A stretch of DNA of 64,000 bases, from the NCBI RefSeq assembly GCF_009729075.1, contig NZ_VTGY01000013.1:372001-436000 (forward strand), given 5' to 3'. The position numbers and the translations under genes were made by a program. Every line of letters starts with the position of its first letter. Positions within the stretch are counted from its first letter, which is position 1. This DNA comes from Mycolicibacterium sp. CBMA 226 (GTDB lineage Bacteria; Actinomycetota; Actinomycetes; Mycobacteriales; Mycobacteriaceae). Below, piece by piece: positions 23,582 to 33,562 of the stretch. A model generated the notes under the pieces. It searched no databases. It was given only the letters and a program-made list of their open reading frames with translations, and was not told the origin of the DNA.

Positions 23582-24694
23582 TCATTCCGTCGGGGCCGCA
23601 GCCGATGCGCCGGCCGACCATTTGGCCTCGATCCTGGCGTAACGCCAAATGAGCAGGGAGGCGATCCAGGTGACCACGAACAGCCCGACGATGACGAAAC
23701 CGAGCAGGTTGAAGTCGAGGCCGTTGATCCAGCCCCAGAACCCGCCCGTCCAGTTGAGCTGCTGAGCAAGTAGGCCGACCAGCTCAACGCCGCCGACAAT
23801 CAGTGCCACCGCGATGGACAGTCCGGTGATGGTGATGTTGTAGTACACCTTGCGGACGGGCTTGAGGAACGCCCAGCCGTAGGCGAAGTTCATGAATGTG
23901 CCGTCGACGGTGTCGAGCAGGCTCATTCCCGCGGCGAACAACGTCGGCAGGCACAGGATGGCGTACCAGGGCAGCCCGGCAGCGGCGCCGGTGCCGGCCA
24001 GGACCAACAGCGCAACCTCGGTGGCGGTGTCGAAACCCAACCCGAACAGCACGCCGACCACATACATCTGCCGGGGTCCGGTGATCGATTTCATGAGGCC
24101 GCCGAAGACGCGGTTCATCAATCCGCGCTTATTGAGCTGGTCTTCAAGTGCAGCTTCGTCGTAAGTCCCCGAACGCATTTCACGGAATACCTTCAGCGTG
24201 CCGCCGAGGATGCCGATATTGACGATCGCGATGAGGAGCAGGAACAGTCCGGAAACGCCGGTGCCGATCAGACCGGTGTAGTGGTGCAGCGCGGATACGT
24301 CGTTCTGGACGGCACCGATAACCGCCTTGACTCCCATCGAAAGCAGCACCGCGAGCCCGAACACGACCGTCGAATGCCCGAGGGAGAAGTACAGCCCGAC
24401 CGACAGCGGTCGCTGACCGTCCGCCATCAGCTTGCGGGTGGTGTTGTCGATCGCCGAAATATGATCCGCGTCAAAGGCGTGCCGCAATCCGAGCGCATAT
24501 GCGGTCAAGCCGACACCGAGGCCGAGCGCCTTATCCCCCAGATCGAAGTGTTGCGGCGCCACGAACGCCACGAGCGTCACCCAGCCAATCAGATGCAGTG
24601 CGACGACCACCCCGACCATGGCCGCCAACCGCAACCATTCGGCCCGCGTCAGCGCCGACCGGATGCCTGCGAATCGGGACGGACCCATCGCCAT
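23582..24694 (-). CDS. Nickel/cobalt permease of the NiCoT (HoxN/NixA) family
   Basis: About 370 residues with roughly eight hydrophobic segments and the NiCoT signature in helix II, LRHAFDADHISAIDN (HX4DH), which selects Ni2+ or Co2+. A second signature, LGFDTATEVALL, follows in a later helix. It imports nickel, and its place beside a [NiFe] hydrogenase locus makes nickel supply for the hydrogenase the obvious role. ATG 24694 overlaps the stop of the upstream DUF6390 gene by one base (TGATG); ATG 24688 is an alternative. The operon runs divergently from hypA. Confidence 0.92.
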   Translation of the reverse strand: MAMGPSRFAGIRSALTRAEWLRLAAMVGVVVALHLIGWVTLVAFVAPQHFDLGDKALGLGVGLTAYALGLRHAFDADHISAIDNTTRKLMADGQRPLSVGLYFSLGHSTVVFGLAVLLSMGVKAVIGAVQNDVSALHHYTGLIGTGVSGLFLLLIAIVNIGILGGTLKVFREMRSGTYDEAALEDQLNKRGLMNRVFGGLMKSITGPRQMYVVGVLFGLGFDTATEVALLVLAGTGAAAGLPWYAILCLPTLFAAGMSLLDTVDGTFMNFAYGWAFLKPVRKVYYNITITGLSIAVALIVGGVELVGLLAQQLNWTGGFWGWINGLDFNLLGFVIVGLFVVTWIASLLIWRYARIEAKWSAGASAAAPTE

Positions 24695-25455
24695 CAGCCC
24701 CGCGCCAGTCGACGGTTGGTCAGCCAAAGCTGGCGGACAGTGCTGTCCTCCAATGCCTGACGCTGTTCCGACGTCAGCCGACCACACATCCGTTCCCAGT
24801 GCACCGCCACCTGATCGCCGATGCCGACGTCGGGCACGGCACTGTAGCCGTCCTCCCACACCTCGAGACGCCGCGGCGACAGGCCGGAGAGCCGGAGCTC
24901 ATGCCCGTCCCAGCGCAGCTGGGACGCCTCGACGTCGACGCTGTCGTCGGTGCGGGACAGCACTGTCGCCCAGGTGATGCGGCAGTTGTCCAGGACACGT
25001 AGCGGCTGCTCGCCCATTCCGCGGCCGAGCAATCGAGACCACGGATACACCCCGAATACGTGGAAACAATGATTGGCCGCGGCCTCGCCGACGATGTCCT
25101 CGGTCAGATGCGACCAGTAGTGGCCGACGAGCGGCCCGATCACGGCGATCAGCCGGCGCGCGAAGTCAGCTGAATCCAATTCGGCCGCGATACCTCCTCC
25201 GAGCCAATAAGATTCGACGAGCCGGAGGTCCAGCGGGTCGGCGATGCCGGTCATCCTGGACAGCACATCCAGATACGGCCACGCACCCGAGAAGCTGCGG
25301 GCCGCGACCCGCACCTGATCGGCGGAGGCGTTGCGCAAAGCGGCCAATGCCGGCGGGCCGCAGTAACCAAGGTGGTTGGGGGCGTACGCGTAGCGGGCGA
25401 ACATCTCGACGCCCCGGTTGTCCGGGGCCTGCAGAGTTGCCGCCGACAGCGTCAC
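24694..25455 (-). CDS. DUF6390-like protein of hydrogenase loci, function unknown
   Basis: About 253 residues (or 236 if started at ATG 25404, MFARYAYAPNHLGYCGPP, which looks like the conserved beginning). A soluble, Trp/His-rich protein with a conserved-looking core GHYWSHLTEDIVGEAAANHCFHVFGVYPWSRLL. Several His and Cys in this stretch could bind metal. I recall such proteins only from actinobacterial [NiFe] hydrogenase clusters. It is translationally coupled to the nickel permease, so a role in nickel handling or maturation is a reasonable guess. Confidence 0.72.
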   Translation of the reverse strand: MTLSAATLQAPDNRGVEMFARYAYAPNHLGYCGPPALAALRNASADQVRVAARSFSGAWPYLDVLSRMTGIADPLDLRLVESYWLGGGIAAELDSADFARRLIAVIGPLVGHYWSHLTEDIVGEAAANHCFHVFGVYPWSRLLGRGMGEQPLRVLDNCRITWATVLSRTDDSVDVEASQLRWDGHELRLSGLSPRRLEVWEDGYSAVPDVGIGDQVAVHWERMCGRLTSEQRQALEDSTVRQLWLTNRRLARG

Positions 25456-25623
25456 CGCGGAGGACCGTCACCTGGTGGAGGGCACATGCCAACCTCCTTC
25501 GAGTCGGGTATCTATCAGGCTAGTTTCGCCCCACCGCAGCGGACAATCAGAATTTCAATTGGCCGCCGGGTGGGCGTAGCGTTAAAAGAGGTTCCGGCCC
25601 GGGCGGAGGCGCGGTGAGACCCA

Positions 25624-25959
25624 GTGCATGAGCTGTCGTTATGTGAAGCGATCGCCGGTGTGATCAGGCCATATGCGGTCGACAAACACGTCAACGTGGT
25701 ACGCGTGCAGGTCGGCGCCCTCCGACAGGTCGTGCCCGACTCATTGACCTTCTGCTGGGGCCTCATTCGCGAGTACGAATCCATGCCCGACGCCGAGCTC
25801 GAGCTGGAAATGGTTCCGGCAGAAGTGCTCTGCCAGTCGTGCGGACAACAGTCACTACTCACATCCCGGTGGTCGGTGTGCTGTCCGGCGTGCGACAGCG
25901 GGGACGTCAAGGTGGTCAGAGGCAACGAGTTCCAGGTGACGTCCTTGGACGTCTCCTGA
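25624..25959 (+). CDS. hypA: Hydrogenase nickel-insertion protein HypA
   Basis: A 111-residue HypA. The GTG start gives (M)HELSL, so the nickel-binding His2 and Glu3 are in place. The structural zinc site is visible as CQSC and CPAC (in CCPACDSG) in the C-terminal half. It delivers nickel with HypB to the large subunit after Fe(CN)2CO has been inserted. First gene of the rightward operon; the 168-bp gap to the divergent DUF6390 gene should contain both promoters, but I see no clear operator. Confidence 0.93.
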   Translation: MHELSLCEAIAGVIRPYAVDKHVNVVRVQVGALRQVVPDSLTFCWGLIREYESMPDAELELEMVPAEVLCQSCGQQSLLTSRWSVCCPACDSGDVKVVRGNEFQVTSLDVS

Positions 25960-25988
25960 CGTGTGGCGATTCACGAGAGAGGACCCCG

Positions 25989-26771
25989 ATGGGCAGATTT
26001 CACCGGCACGACGACGGTACGGTCCACACCCACGAACACGGGGACCACGATCACGAACACGGCGACCACAGCGGCTACGAAACCGGGCCCCAGCGGATCG
26101 ACGTACTGGAATCGATCTTTGCGGAAAACGACGTGCGCGCCAACATCAACCGAAATGCGTTCGAGAGCAATGGGATCCGCGCGTTGAATCTGATGAGTTC
26201 ACCCGGCTCCGGCAAGACGACGGTCCTCGCCGCATCACTCGATGAACTCAAGGACGACCTCGCCGTCGGAGTGATCGAAGGCGACATCGCCACCGCGCTG
26301 GACGCGGCCAAGCTCGAAGGCCGGGGCGCACAGGTGTCGCTGATCAACACCGACAACGGTTTCGGTGGCGAATGCCATCTGGATGCACCCATGGTGAATC
26401 GGGCACTACAAGGCCTTGACCTTGCGGGCCTCGATCTCGTCATCATCGAAAACGTCGGCAATCTCGTCTGCCCGGCCGAATTCGACGTCGGCGAGCACGC
26501 CAAAGCGATGGTCTATTCACTCACCGAAGGAGAAGACAAGCCGCTGAAGTACCCCGTGATGTTCCGCGCCGTGGACGTCGTGCTGCTGAACAAGATCGAC
26601 TTGGTCCCCTATCTCGATGCCGACATCGACACCTACGCCGCACATGTCCGGATGGTCAATCCGAGTGCCACGATCCTGCCCGTGAGCGCGCGGACCGGCG
26701 AAGGGATGACGGCCTGGTTCGACTGGCTACGCAAGTTCGCGAGCGACGCCGGTCCCGTTCAATCCCTTTGA
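25989..26771 (+). CDS. hypB: Hydrogenase nickel-incorporation GTPase HypB
   Basis: A 260-residue G3E GTPase. The N-terminus has a His-rich nickel-storage stretch (HTHEHGDHDHEHGDH, about residues 13-27). The P-loop is SSPGSGKTT, the switch region includes EGDIATALDA, and NKIDL is the guanine-specificity motif. The metal-site GECHLDAPMV segment, with its Cys-His pair, is intact. HypB works with HypA to load nickel. It is 29 nt after hypA. A 245-bp gap without a gene separates it from hhyS and may carry a second promoter for the structural genes. Confidence 0.95.
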   Translation: MGRFHRHDDGTVHTHEHGDHDHEHGDHSGYETGPQRIDVLESIFAENDVRANINRNAFESNGIRALNLMSSPGSGKTTVLAASLDELKDDLAVGVIEGDIATALDAAKLEGRGAQVSLINTDNGFGGECHLDAPMVNRALQGLDLAGLDLVIIENVGNLVCPAEFDVGEHAKAMVYSLTEGEDKPLKYPVMFRAVDVVLLNKIDLVPYLDADIDTYAAHVRMVNPSATILPVSARTGEGMTAWFDWLRKFASDAGPVQSL

Positions 26772-27016
26772 GCTCTAGACCTTTTCAAATCAGCCGCAAA
26801 TTGTCGTCTGCGGTCATTTTCTGCCGATTTTTATGCCGAGGTCTCGATTCGCTGGCAGGTCGTCGCGACCCGTTGACAACCCAATCCACCCGGAGTAGAC
26901 CGAGAAACAGCGCCGCGTATCGGGCCGAACGTCGACTCCTGCGGCGATGGGATTGAGCAACCAGTCCCGCAGAGATCGACGTCAGGGACTCAGCCGGTCC
27001 CGGAAAGAACTGCGCT

Positions 27017-28072
<1,056 letters not shown>

Positions 28073-28133
28073 GTGCGGGTTTCCCACCGCCCGCCGCCGA
28101 CTTGGCGAAAGGTATTGCTAGGGAGCGAAATCC

Positions 28134-29930
28134 ATGACCACGATCATTCCGGAACCATCACATGTGAAGCGAGACCCCGGCCAACTCGTCGAGATGGCGT
28201 GGGACCCCATCACCCGGATCGTCGGCAGCCTCGGCATCTACACGAAGATCGACTTCGAGAACCGCGAAGTCGTGGAATGCCACAGCACGTCGTCGATCTT
28301 CCGCGGCTACTCGATCTTCATGAAGGGCAAAGACCCCCGGGACGCACATTTCATCACCAGCCGCATCTGCGGCATCTGCGGTGACAACCACGCCACGTGT
28401 TCGTGCTACTGCCAGAACATGGCGTACGGTGTCAAACCACCTCATCTGGGCGAATGGATCGTCAACTTGGGTGAGGCCGCAGAATACATGTTCGACCACA
28501 ACATCTTCCAGGAGAATTTGGTCGGCGTCGACTACTGCGAAAAGATGGTCGCCGAGACCAACCCGAGTGTGCTCGCCAGAGCCGAGAACACCCTGGCACC
28601 CCATTCCGATGCGCACGGCTACCGGACGATCGCCGACATCATGCGTACGCTCAACCCGTTCACGGGTGAGTTCTATCGCGAGGCGCTCCAGGTCAGCCGC
28701 TGGACGCGAGAGATGTTCTGCCTCATGGAAGGTCGGCACGTCCACCCATCCACGTTGTATCCGGGTGGCGTCGGCACCGTGGCGACCGTTCAGCTGATGA
28801 CCGACTACATGACCCGGCTGATGCGCTATGTCGAATTCATGAAGAAGGTCGTGCCGATGCACGACGATCTGTTCGATTTCTTCTACGAAGCCCTACCGGG
28901 CTACGAAGAGGTCGGCCTGCGCCGCACCCTGCTCGGCTGCTGGGGATCCTTCCAGGATCCTGAGGTCTGCAACTTCGCCTACCGCGACATGGAACGCTGG
29001 GGCGATGCGATGTTCGTGACCCCCGGAGTCGTCGTGGACGGCAAGCTGGTCACGCACTCGCTGCTCGACATCAACCTGGGCATCCGAATCCTTTTGGGCA
29101 GTTCGTATTACGACGACTGGACCGACCAGGAAATGTTCGTGAAGAACGATCCGCTCGGCAACCCCGTCGATCGCCGGCATCCGTGGAACCAGCACACCAA
29201 CCCGCATCCGCAGAAGCGGGACATGGACGACAAGTACAGCTGGGTGATGTCTCCACGCTGGTTCGACGGTAAAGATCATCTGGCGTTGGACACCGGTGGC
29301 GGCCCGCTGGCGCGGCTGTGGTCCACCGCGCTCGCCGGTCTGGTCGACATCGGCTACGTGAAGTCGACCGGGCACAGCGTGCAGATCAACCTGCCCAAGA
29401 CCATCCTCAAGGGACCCGTCGAGCTGGAATGGAAGATCCCGACGCACGGCAGCAACACCATCGAGCGCAACCGTGCCCGGACCTACTTCCAGGCCTACGC
29501 GGCCGCCTGCGCACTGCATTTCGCGGAGAAGGCACTCGCCGAGATTCGCGCGGGCCGCACCAAGACATGGGAGAAGTTCACGGTGCCCGACGAGGCCATC
29601 GGTTGTGGCTTCACCGAAGCGGTGCGCGGCGTGCTGAGCCACCACATGGTGATCCGCGACGGCAAGATCGCCAACTACCACCCATATCCCCCGACACCGT
29701 GGAACGCCAATCCCCGTGACAGCTATGGCACTCCGGGCCCGTACGAGGATGCGGTGCAGGGCCAACCGATATTCGAGGAGAACGATCGGGAGCATTTCAA
29801 AGGCATCGACATCATGCGTACGGTGCGAAGTTTCGATCCGTGTCTGCCCTGCGGGGTGCACATGTACCTGGGTGACGGCAAGACCCTGGAACGGTTGCAC
29901 TCCCCCACCCAGTCCGTAACCGGGGACTAG
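28134..29930 (+). CDS. hhyL: Group 1h [NiFe] hydrogenase large (catalytic) subunit
   Basis: A 598-residue large subunit. The N-terminal nickel motif is SRICGICGDNHAT and the C-terminal one is FDPCLPCGVHMYLG; together they give the four Cys ligands of the Ni-Fe(CN)2CO centre. About 22 residues follow the final His and would be removed by the endopeptidase encoded at 33.5 kb. Sequences of this type oxidise H2 at atmospheric concentration and feed electrons to the respiratory chain during starvation. The 61-nt gap to hhyS contains GAAAGG, and the next gene starts 3 nt after its stop. Confidence 0.96.
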   Translation: MTTIIPEPSHVKRDPGQLVEMAWDPITRIVGSLGIYTKIDFENREVVECHSTSSIFRGYSIFMKGKDPRDAHFITSRICGICGDNHATCSCYCQNMAYGVKPPHLGEWIVNLGEAAEYMFDHNIFQENLVGVDYCEKMVAETNPSVLARAENTLAPHSDAHGYRTIADIMRTLNPFTGEFYREALQVSRWTREMFCLMEGRHVHPSTLYPGGVGTVATVQLMTDYMTRLMRYVEFMKKVVPMHDDLFDFFYEALPGYEEVGLRRTLLGCWGSFQDPEVCNFAYRDMERWGDAMFVTPGVVVDGKLVTHSLLDINLGIRILLGSSYYDDWTDQEMFVKNDPLGNPVDRRHPWNQHTNPHPQKRDMDDKYSWVMSPRWFDGKDHLALDTGGGPLARLWSTALAGLVDIGYVKSTGHSVQINLPKTILKGPVELEWKIPTHGSNTIERNRARTYFQAYAAACALHFAEKALAEIRAGRTKTWEKFTVPDEAIGCGFTEAVRGVLSHHMVIRDGKIANYHPYPPTPWNANPRDSYGTPGPYEDAVQGQPIFEENDREHFKGIDIMRTVRSFDPCLPCGVHMYLGDGKTLERLHSPTQSVTGD

Positions 29931-29933
29931 CCC

Positions 29934-30848
29934 GTGGGCGCGCCTGACGACGCATATTGGCGCACAGCGGGCGACCGGATACAGACGCTGCTCGACGCCA
30001 GTTCGGCGGGCGGGCCGGTGGCGCGGGAGCGGGCTGAGTTGCTGGTCGGCGAAGTCACCGACCTGTACGGTGCTGCGCTGCAACGGATCATGCAGCGGCT
30101 GGCCGGTTCCCCCAAGCTCGTCGAACAGTTCACCGCTGACGACCTGATCGCCAGTCTGCTGCTGGTGCACGGCCTGCATCCGCATGACGCCAGACGGCGC
30201 ATCGAGGATGCGCTCGACAGGGTCAGGCCGTACCTCGGCTCCCACGGCGGCGACGTCGCCGTGCTCAGCGTGGCCGAGGGCCCCGACGGTGCGGCCGTGC
30301 GGTTGCAGTTCTCGGGTAGCTGCAAGAGCTGCCCCTCGTCTGCGGTCACCCTGGAACTGACCGTCGAGGACGCGATCCGTGCGGCCGCCCCCGAGGTCAG
30401 CACCATCGAGGTGGTCGCCGCCGAGCCCAGAACCGGAGTGATACCGGCGGATTCGCTTCTGACCCGTCTTCATCGGGGCGGCCATACCGCGTGGCATCCG
30501 GTGCCGGAGCTCGCCGACCTGGATCACGCCGAGGTCGGCGGATTCCGGGTGGCCGGCACCACAGTGCTGGCGTGCCGGCTCGGCGACAACTGGTTCGTCT
30601 ACCGTGACCGGTGCGGGCGCTGTGGGGATTCGCTGGCCGGCGCCGCATTGCACCGCCGGGTTGGCTCGGCCGACCCGGTGTTGCGCTGCCCTCGCTGTCA
30701 CTCCCATTTCGACGTCGTACACGCCGGCGCCTGTGTCGACGAGAATGCCGCAGCTGCCGACCATCTCGAGCCGCTACCGGTACTCGTCCGCGACGGCGTC
30801 CTGTCCATCGCCATGGCTCCCGAGCCGAGCCCGGCGGGTGTGCCATGA
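29934..30848 (+). CDS. hhyE: HhyE-like electron-transfer protein: NifU domain plus Rieske-like Cys domain
   Basis: A 304-residue two-part protein. Residues about 75-165 form a NifU C-terminal domain with the cluster motif CKSCPSSAVTLEL. Residues about 190-280 look like a Rieske-type fold with CGRCGD and CPRCHSHFDV; the first Rieske motif normally reads CxH but here is CxxC, so the site may hold a rubredoxin-like metal or a changed cluster. From memory, the M. smegmatis HhyE is required for electron flow from the hydrogenase to the respiratory chain. Starts GTG 29934 directly after hhyL and overlaps the next gene by 4 nt. Confidence 0.82.
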   Translation: MGAPDDAYWRTAGDRIQTLLDASSAGGPVARERAELLVGEVTDLYGAALQRIMQRLAGSPKLVEQFTADDLIASLLLVHGLHPHDARRRIEDALDRVRPYLGSHGGDVAVLSVAEGPDGAAVRLQFSGSCKSCPSSAVTLELTVEDAIRAAAPEVSTIEVVAAEPRTGVIPADSLLTRLHRGGHTAWHPVPELADLDHAEVGGFRVAGTTVLACRLGDNWFVYRDRCGRCGDSLAGAALHRRVGSADPVLRCPRCHSHFDVVHAGACVDENAAAADHLEPLPVLVRDGVLSIAMAPEPSPAGVP

Positions 30849-31474
30849 CAGGCGCATACGACGTCCTGGCGCGGATCCGCGCCGCACGGGCGGGTCCGAT
30901 CGCCGCCGGCGAGCGCTGCGAGATGTGCTCGGAGCAGATCGCGTCGGAGCACCCGCACGTGGTGAACATCGAAGGCCGGCAACTGATGTGCGTCTGCCGC
31001 GGCTGCTATCTGCTGTTCACCGACGTCGATGCCGCACTGCGCTACCGCGCCGTCCCCGACCGGTACCTCTCCTTCCCTGGCTTCGCGCTGGGCCGCCGCG
31101 AATGGGAACTACTACAAATCCCGGTCGGTCTGGCGTTCTTCTTCCGCAACTCGGTTCTCGACCGCACCGTCGCCTTCTATCCGGGACCGGCCGGCGCGAC
31201 CGAATCCGAACTGGACCTTGGCATGTGGGACACCATCCGGGCCGCCGACGCGCGCGTTGACCTGCTGGCCGCGGATACCGAGGCGCTGATCGTGCGCGTG
31301 CCGGACGATCCCCTCCCCGTTGAATGTCACCTGGTGCCGATCGACGCCTGCTACGAGTTCGTCGGCCGGCTACGGATGCTGTGGCACGGCTTCGACGGCG
31401 GACAACAGGTCCACGAATTCGTCGATGACTTCTTCGGCGCCGTCGCCGAACGTAGCAAGGTCGTGGCGCCATGA
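30845..31474 (+). CDS. DUF5947-like hydrogenase-locus protein
   Basis: A 209-residue soluble protein with two Cys pairs near its N-terminus, CEMC (about residues 26-29) and CVCRGC (about 49-54), plus a His-bearing linker, which together could form a zinc or Fe-S site. The rest has no motif I recognise. Start and stop both overlap neighbours by 4 nt (ATGA), so it is strictly co-translated with hhyE and the DUF6084-like gene. The name is from memory of hydrogenase loci; the role in maturation or electron transfer is inferred from context. Confidence 0.75.
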   Translation: MTGAYDVLARIRAARAGPIAAGERCEMCSEQIASEHPHVVNIEGRQLMCVCRGCYLLFTDVDAALRYRAVPDRYLSFPGFALGRREWELLQIPVGLAFFFRNSVLDRTVAFYPGPAGATESELDLGMWDTIRAADARVDLLAADTEALIVRVPDDPLPVECHLVPIDACYEFVGRLRMLWHGFDGGQQVHEFVDDFFGAVAERSKVVAP

Positions 31475-32115
31475 CGGAGGTGACCTTCGCCGTCGTCGAC
31501 GTGTTCCCGGAGCCCTACGCGGTGACGCCCGTGCTGACGGCGCGGGTCGGCATCGCGGCGGTCAGCGACGAGCCGGTGCATGCCATTGCACTGCGCGCCC
31601 AGATCCGCATCGAACCACTGCGCCGCGGCTATACCGACGAAGAGGCGGCCGCGCTGCTCGACCTGTTCGGTACCCGCGACCGATGGGGCACCACCCAACA
31701 CACCTTCCTCTGGCAGCACAGTGGCGTCATGGTGCCGGGCTTCACCGGCACCACCCAGGTCGACCTGCCTCTCGAGTGCACCTACGACTTCGAAGTCACC
31801 GCCGCCAAGTTCTTCCACGCGTTGCGTGACGGCAATATCCCGCTCCAATTCCTTTTCAGCGGAACAATTTTCCTCAAGGGACAGCATGGATTCGCGGTCA
31901 CTCCGGTGCCCTGGGACCGGGAAGACCACTACGACCTACCGGTATCGGTATGGCGCAATCTCGTCGAGATGCACTACCCACACACCGGCTGGATCAGGTT
32001 GCACCACAACACCATCCGCGCGCTGAACGACTACAAGACCCGGCACGCACTGCTCGGGCTCGACGACACCGTCACGGCATTGCTGGCCACCCAGACGGCA
32101 GAGGACCTCCGATGA
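31471..32115 (+). CDS. DUF6084-like hydrogenase-locus protein
   Basis: A 214-residue protein predicted to be mostly beta-strand, with no Cys cluster and no membrane segment. A stretch of aromatic and acidic residues (DRWGTTQHTFLWQHSG, later WDREDHYDLPVSVWR) looks conserved. It has ATGA overlaps on both sides. No enzymatic motif is visible. Only its fixed place between the DUF5947-like and the 446-residue gene suggests a hydrogenase-specific scaffold or maturation role. Confidence 0.72.
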   Translation: MTEVTFAVVDVFPEPYAVTPVLTARVGIAAVSDEPVHAIALRAQIRIEPLRRGYTDEEAAALLDLFGTRDRWGTTQHTFLWQHSGVMVPGFTGTTQVDLPLECTYDFEVTAAKFFHALRDGNIPLQFLFSGTIFLKGQHGFAVTPVPWDREDHYDLPVSVWRNLVEMHYPHTGWIRLHHNTIRALNDYKTRHALLGLDDTVTALLATQTAEDLR

Positions 32116-33452
32116 CCACCGCATGGCAGCAGGTCAGAGCCGTCGCCGACGCCGTCCTCTACGAGGGTTATCTGCTCTACCCGTACCGGGCCAGCTCGGG
32201 AAAGAACCAGGCCCGCTGGCAATTCGGCGTGCTCGGTCCCGCGCAGGCTGCCGAGCTCGGGCTCGGTGAGGACGACACCCTGTCGGCGGAACTCCTCGTC
32301 GACCCCGGGCCTGACACGGCACTGACCGTCGTGGTCCGGTTTTTGCAGTTGCAGCACCGCGCGGTCGAGCGCGACACCCTGGGCAGGTTCGAACCGGTCG
32401 ACGAACTGACGGTGGCCGGGCACACCTGGCTCACCTGGGACGAGGCCGTGGAATGCGAGGTGTCGTTCGGGCCATTCTCCGAATCGGAACTCGCGACGCT
32501 ACAGACACTGCCGATCGTCATTGCCGGCGGCACCGATGTCGAGCACGTCGACGGCGGGAGGCTGATCCGCACCCGCGCAGCGTTGTGCGGCGAACTGACG
32601 GTGCGCTCCGAGGCCGATGACGACCTGCTCCGCATCAGCCTGGCAGTGCGCAATACCAGTGCGGCCCCGGCAGATAAGAATTCCGCGATCGCGCGTTCCC
32701 TGATCGGCACCCACCTCATCGCCGAGGTCACCGGGGGCGAGTTCGTGTCACTGCTGGAACCGGCCGCATCGGCCGCCGCCGCGGTCAGTCGCTGCCGACG
32801 GCACCGGTGCTTCCCCGTCCTGGCCGGTCCGCAGGGCTGCACGACCATGATGCTGGTATCGCCGATCATCCTGTACGACCATCCGGAGATCGCCGAGCAA
32901 AGCGAGGGCGCCCTGTTCGATTCGACCGAGATCGACGAGATCCTCACGTTGCGCGTGATGACGATGACCGATCAGGAGAAGGCACAGGCCCGCGCCACTG
33001 ATCCGCGCGCTGCGGAGATCATCGATCGGTGCGACGCGATGTCACCGGAGGCGCTACTGAACCTGCATGGGGTACTGCGCAATCCGCACGCCGGTACCGA
33101 GATTCGATCGTTGGTACCCGAGGTCCCCGAAGGCATGGACTGGTGGGATCCGCTGGCGGACACCGCGGTCGCGCCGACCATCGACGCGGTGATGGTGAAT
33201 GGCGTGCGGGTCAGTCGCGACAGCCGGGTGCGACTGCACCCCTGCCGCCGCGCCGACGCGCAGGACCTCTTCTACGCCGACAAGGTGGCACGAGTCACCT
33301 GTGTGCACGAGACCGTCGACGGCGATCAGCAGATCGGCGTTGTCCTCGAGGACGACCCGGCCGCCGAAATGCACGACTGGTACGGCCGCTACCTGTACTT
33401 CGCACCTGACGAGGTGGAACCGCTGAGTGAAGGGAAATCACCATGGAAGTAA
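32112..33452 (+). CDS. 446-residue hydrogenase-locus protein, function unknown
   Basis: Begins MTTAWQQVRAVADAVLYEGY just after the DUF6084-like stop with an ATGA overlap. The sequence is soluble, mixed alpha/beta, with Cys-rich spots (SRCRRHRCF and the later LHPCRRADAQDLFYADKVA). The C-terminal half carries DWYGRYLYF, which looks like a conserved folding core. I do not recognise the family beyond its association with actinobacterial group 1h hydrogenase operons. Its stop overlaps the following microprotein gene by 10 nt. Confidence 0.7.
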   Translation: MTTAWQQVRAVADAVLYEGYLLYPYRASSGKNQARWQFGVLGPAQAAELGLGEDDTLSAELLVDPGPDTALTVVVRFLQLQHRAVERDTLGRFEPVDELTVAGHTWLTWDEAVECEVSFGPFSESELATLQTLPIVIAGGTDVEHVDGGRLIRTRAALCGELTVRSEADDDLLRISLAVRNTSAAPADKNSAIARSLIGTHLIAEVTGGEFVSLLEPAASAAAAVSRCRRHRCFPVLAGPQGCTTMMLVSPIILYDHPEIAEQSEGALFDSTEIDEILTLRVMTMTDQEKAQARATDPRAAEIIDRCDAMSPEALLNLHGVLRNPHAGTEIRSLVPEVPEGMDWWDPLADTAVAPTIDAVMVNGVRVSRDSRVRLHPCRRADAQDLFYADKVARVTCVHETVDGDQQIGVVLEDDPAAEMHDWYGRYLYFAPDEVEPLSEGKSPWK

Positions 33453-33562
33453 TGGGTTGGGTCGCCGTGATCGTGATCGCGGCAGTAGTGGTAGGCGGCG
33501 GGGTCCTCGGTGTCCGCTCGATCCCGGATGCGCGGCGTTACCTGCGCATGCGGCGAATGTGA
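33443..33562 (+). CDS. 39-residue single-pass membrane microprotein (DUF6893-like)
   Basis: The frame encodes MEVMGWVAVIVIAAVVVGGG and ends RRYLRMRRM: one hydrophobic helix (about residues 5-24) followed by a strongly basic tail, giving an N-out/C-in topology by the positive-inside rule. AGGGAAA precedes the ATG at 7 nt. It overlaps the upstream gene by 10 nt and the protease gene downstream, so it is embedded in the hydrogenase operon. A membrane anchor or docking peptide for the soluble hydrogenase is an attractive but untested role. Confidence 0.65.
   Translation: MEVMGWVAVIVIAAVVVGGGVLGVRSIPDARRYLRMRRM

Noticed and set aside
28893..30764. 623-codon minus-strand frame opposite the hydrogenase large subunit
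   Set aside because: It is antisense to hhyL and hhyE, whose motifs are certain; no motif is visible in the antisense product.
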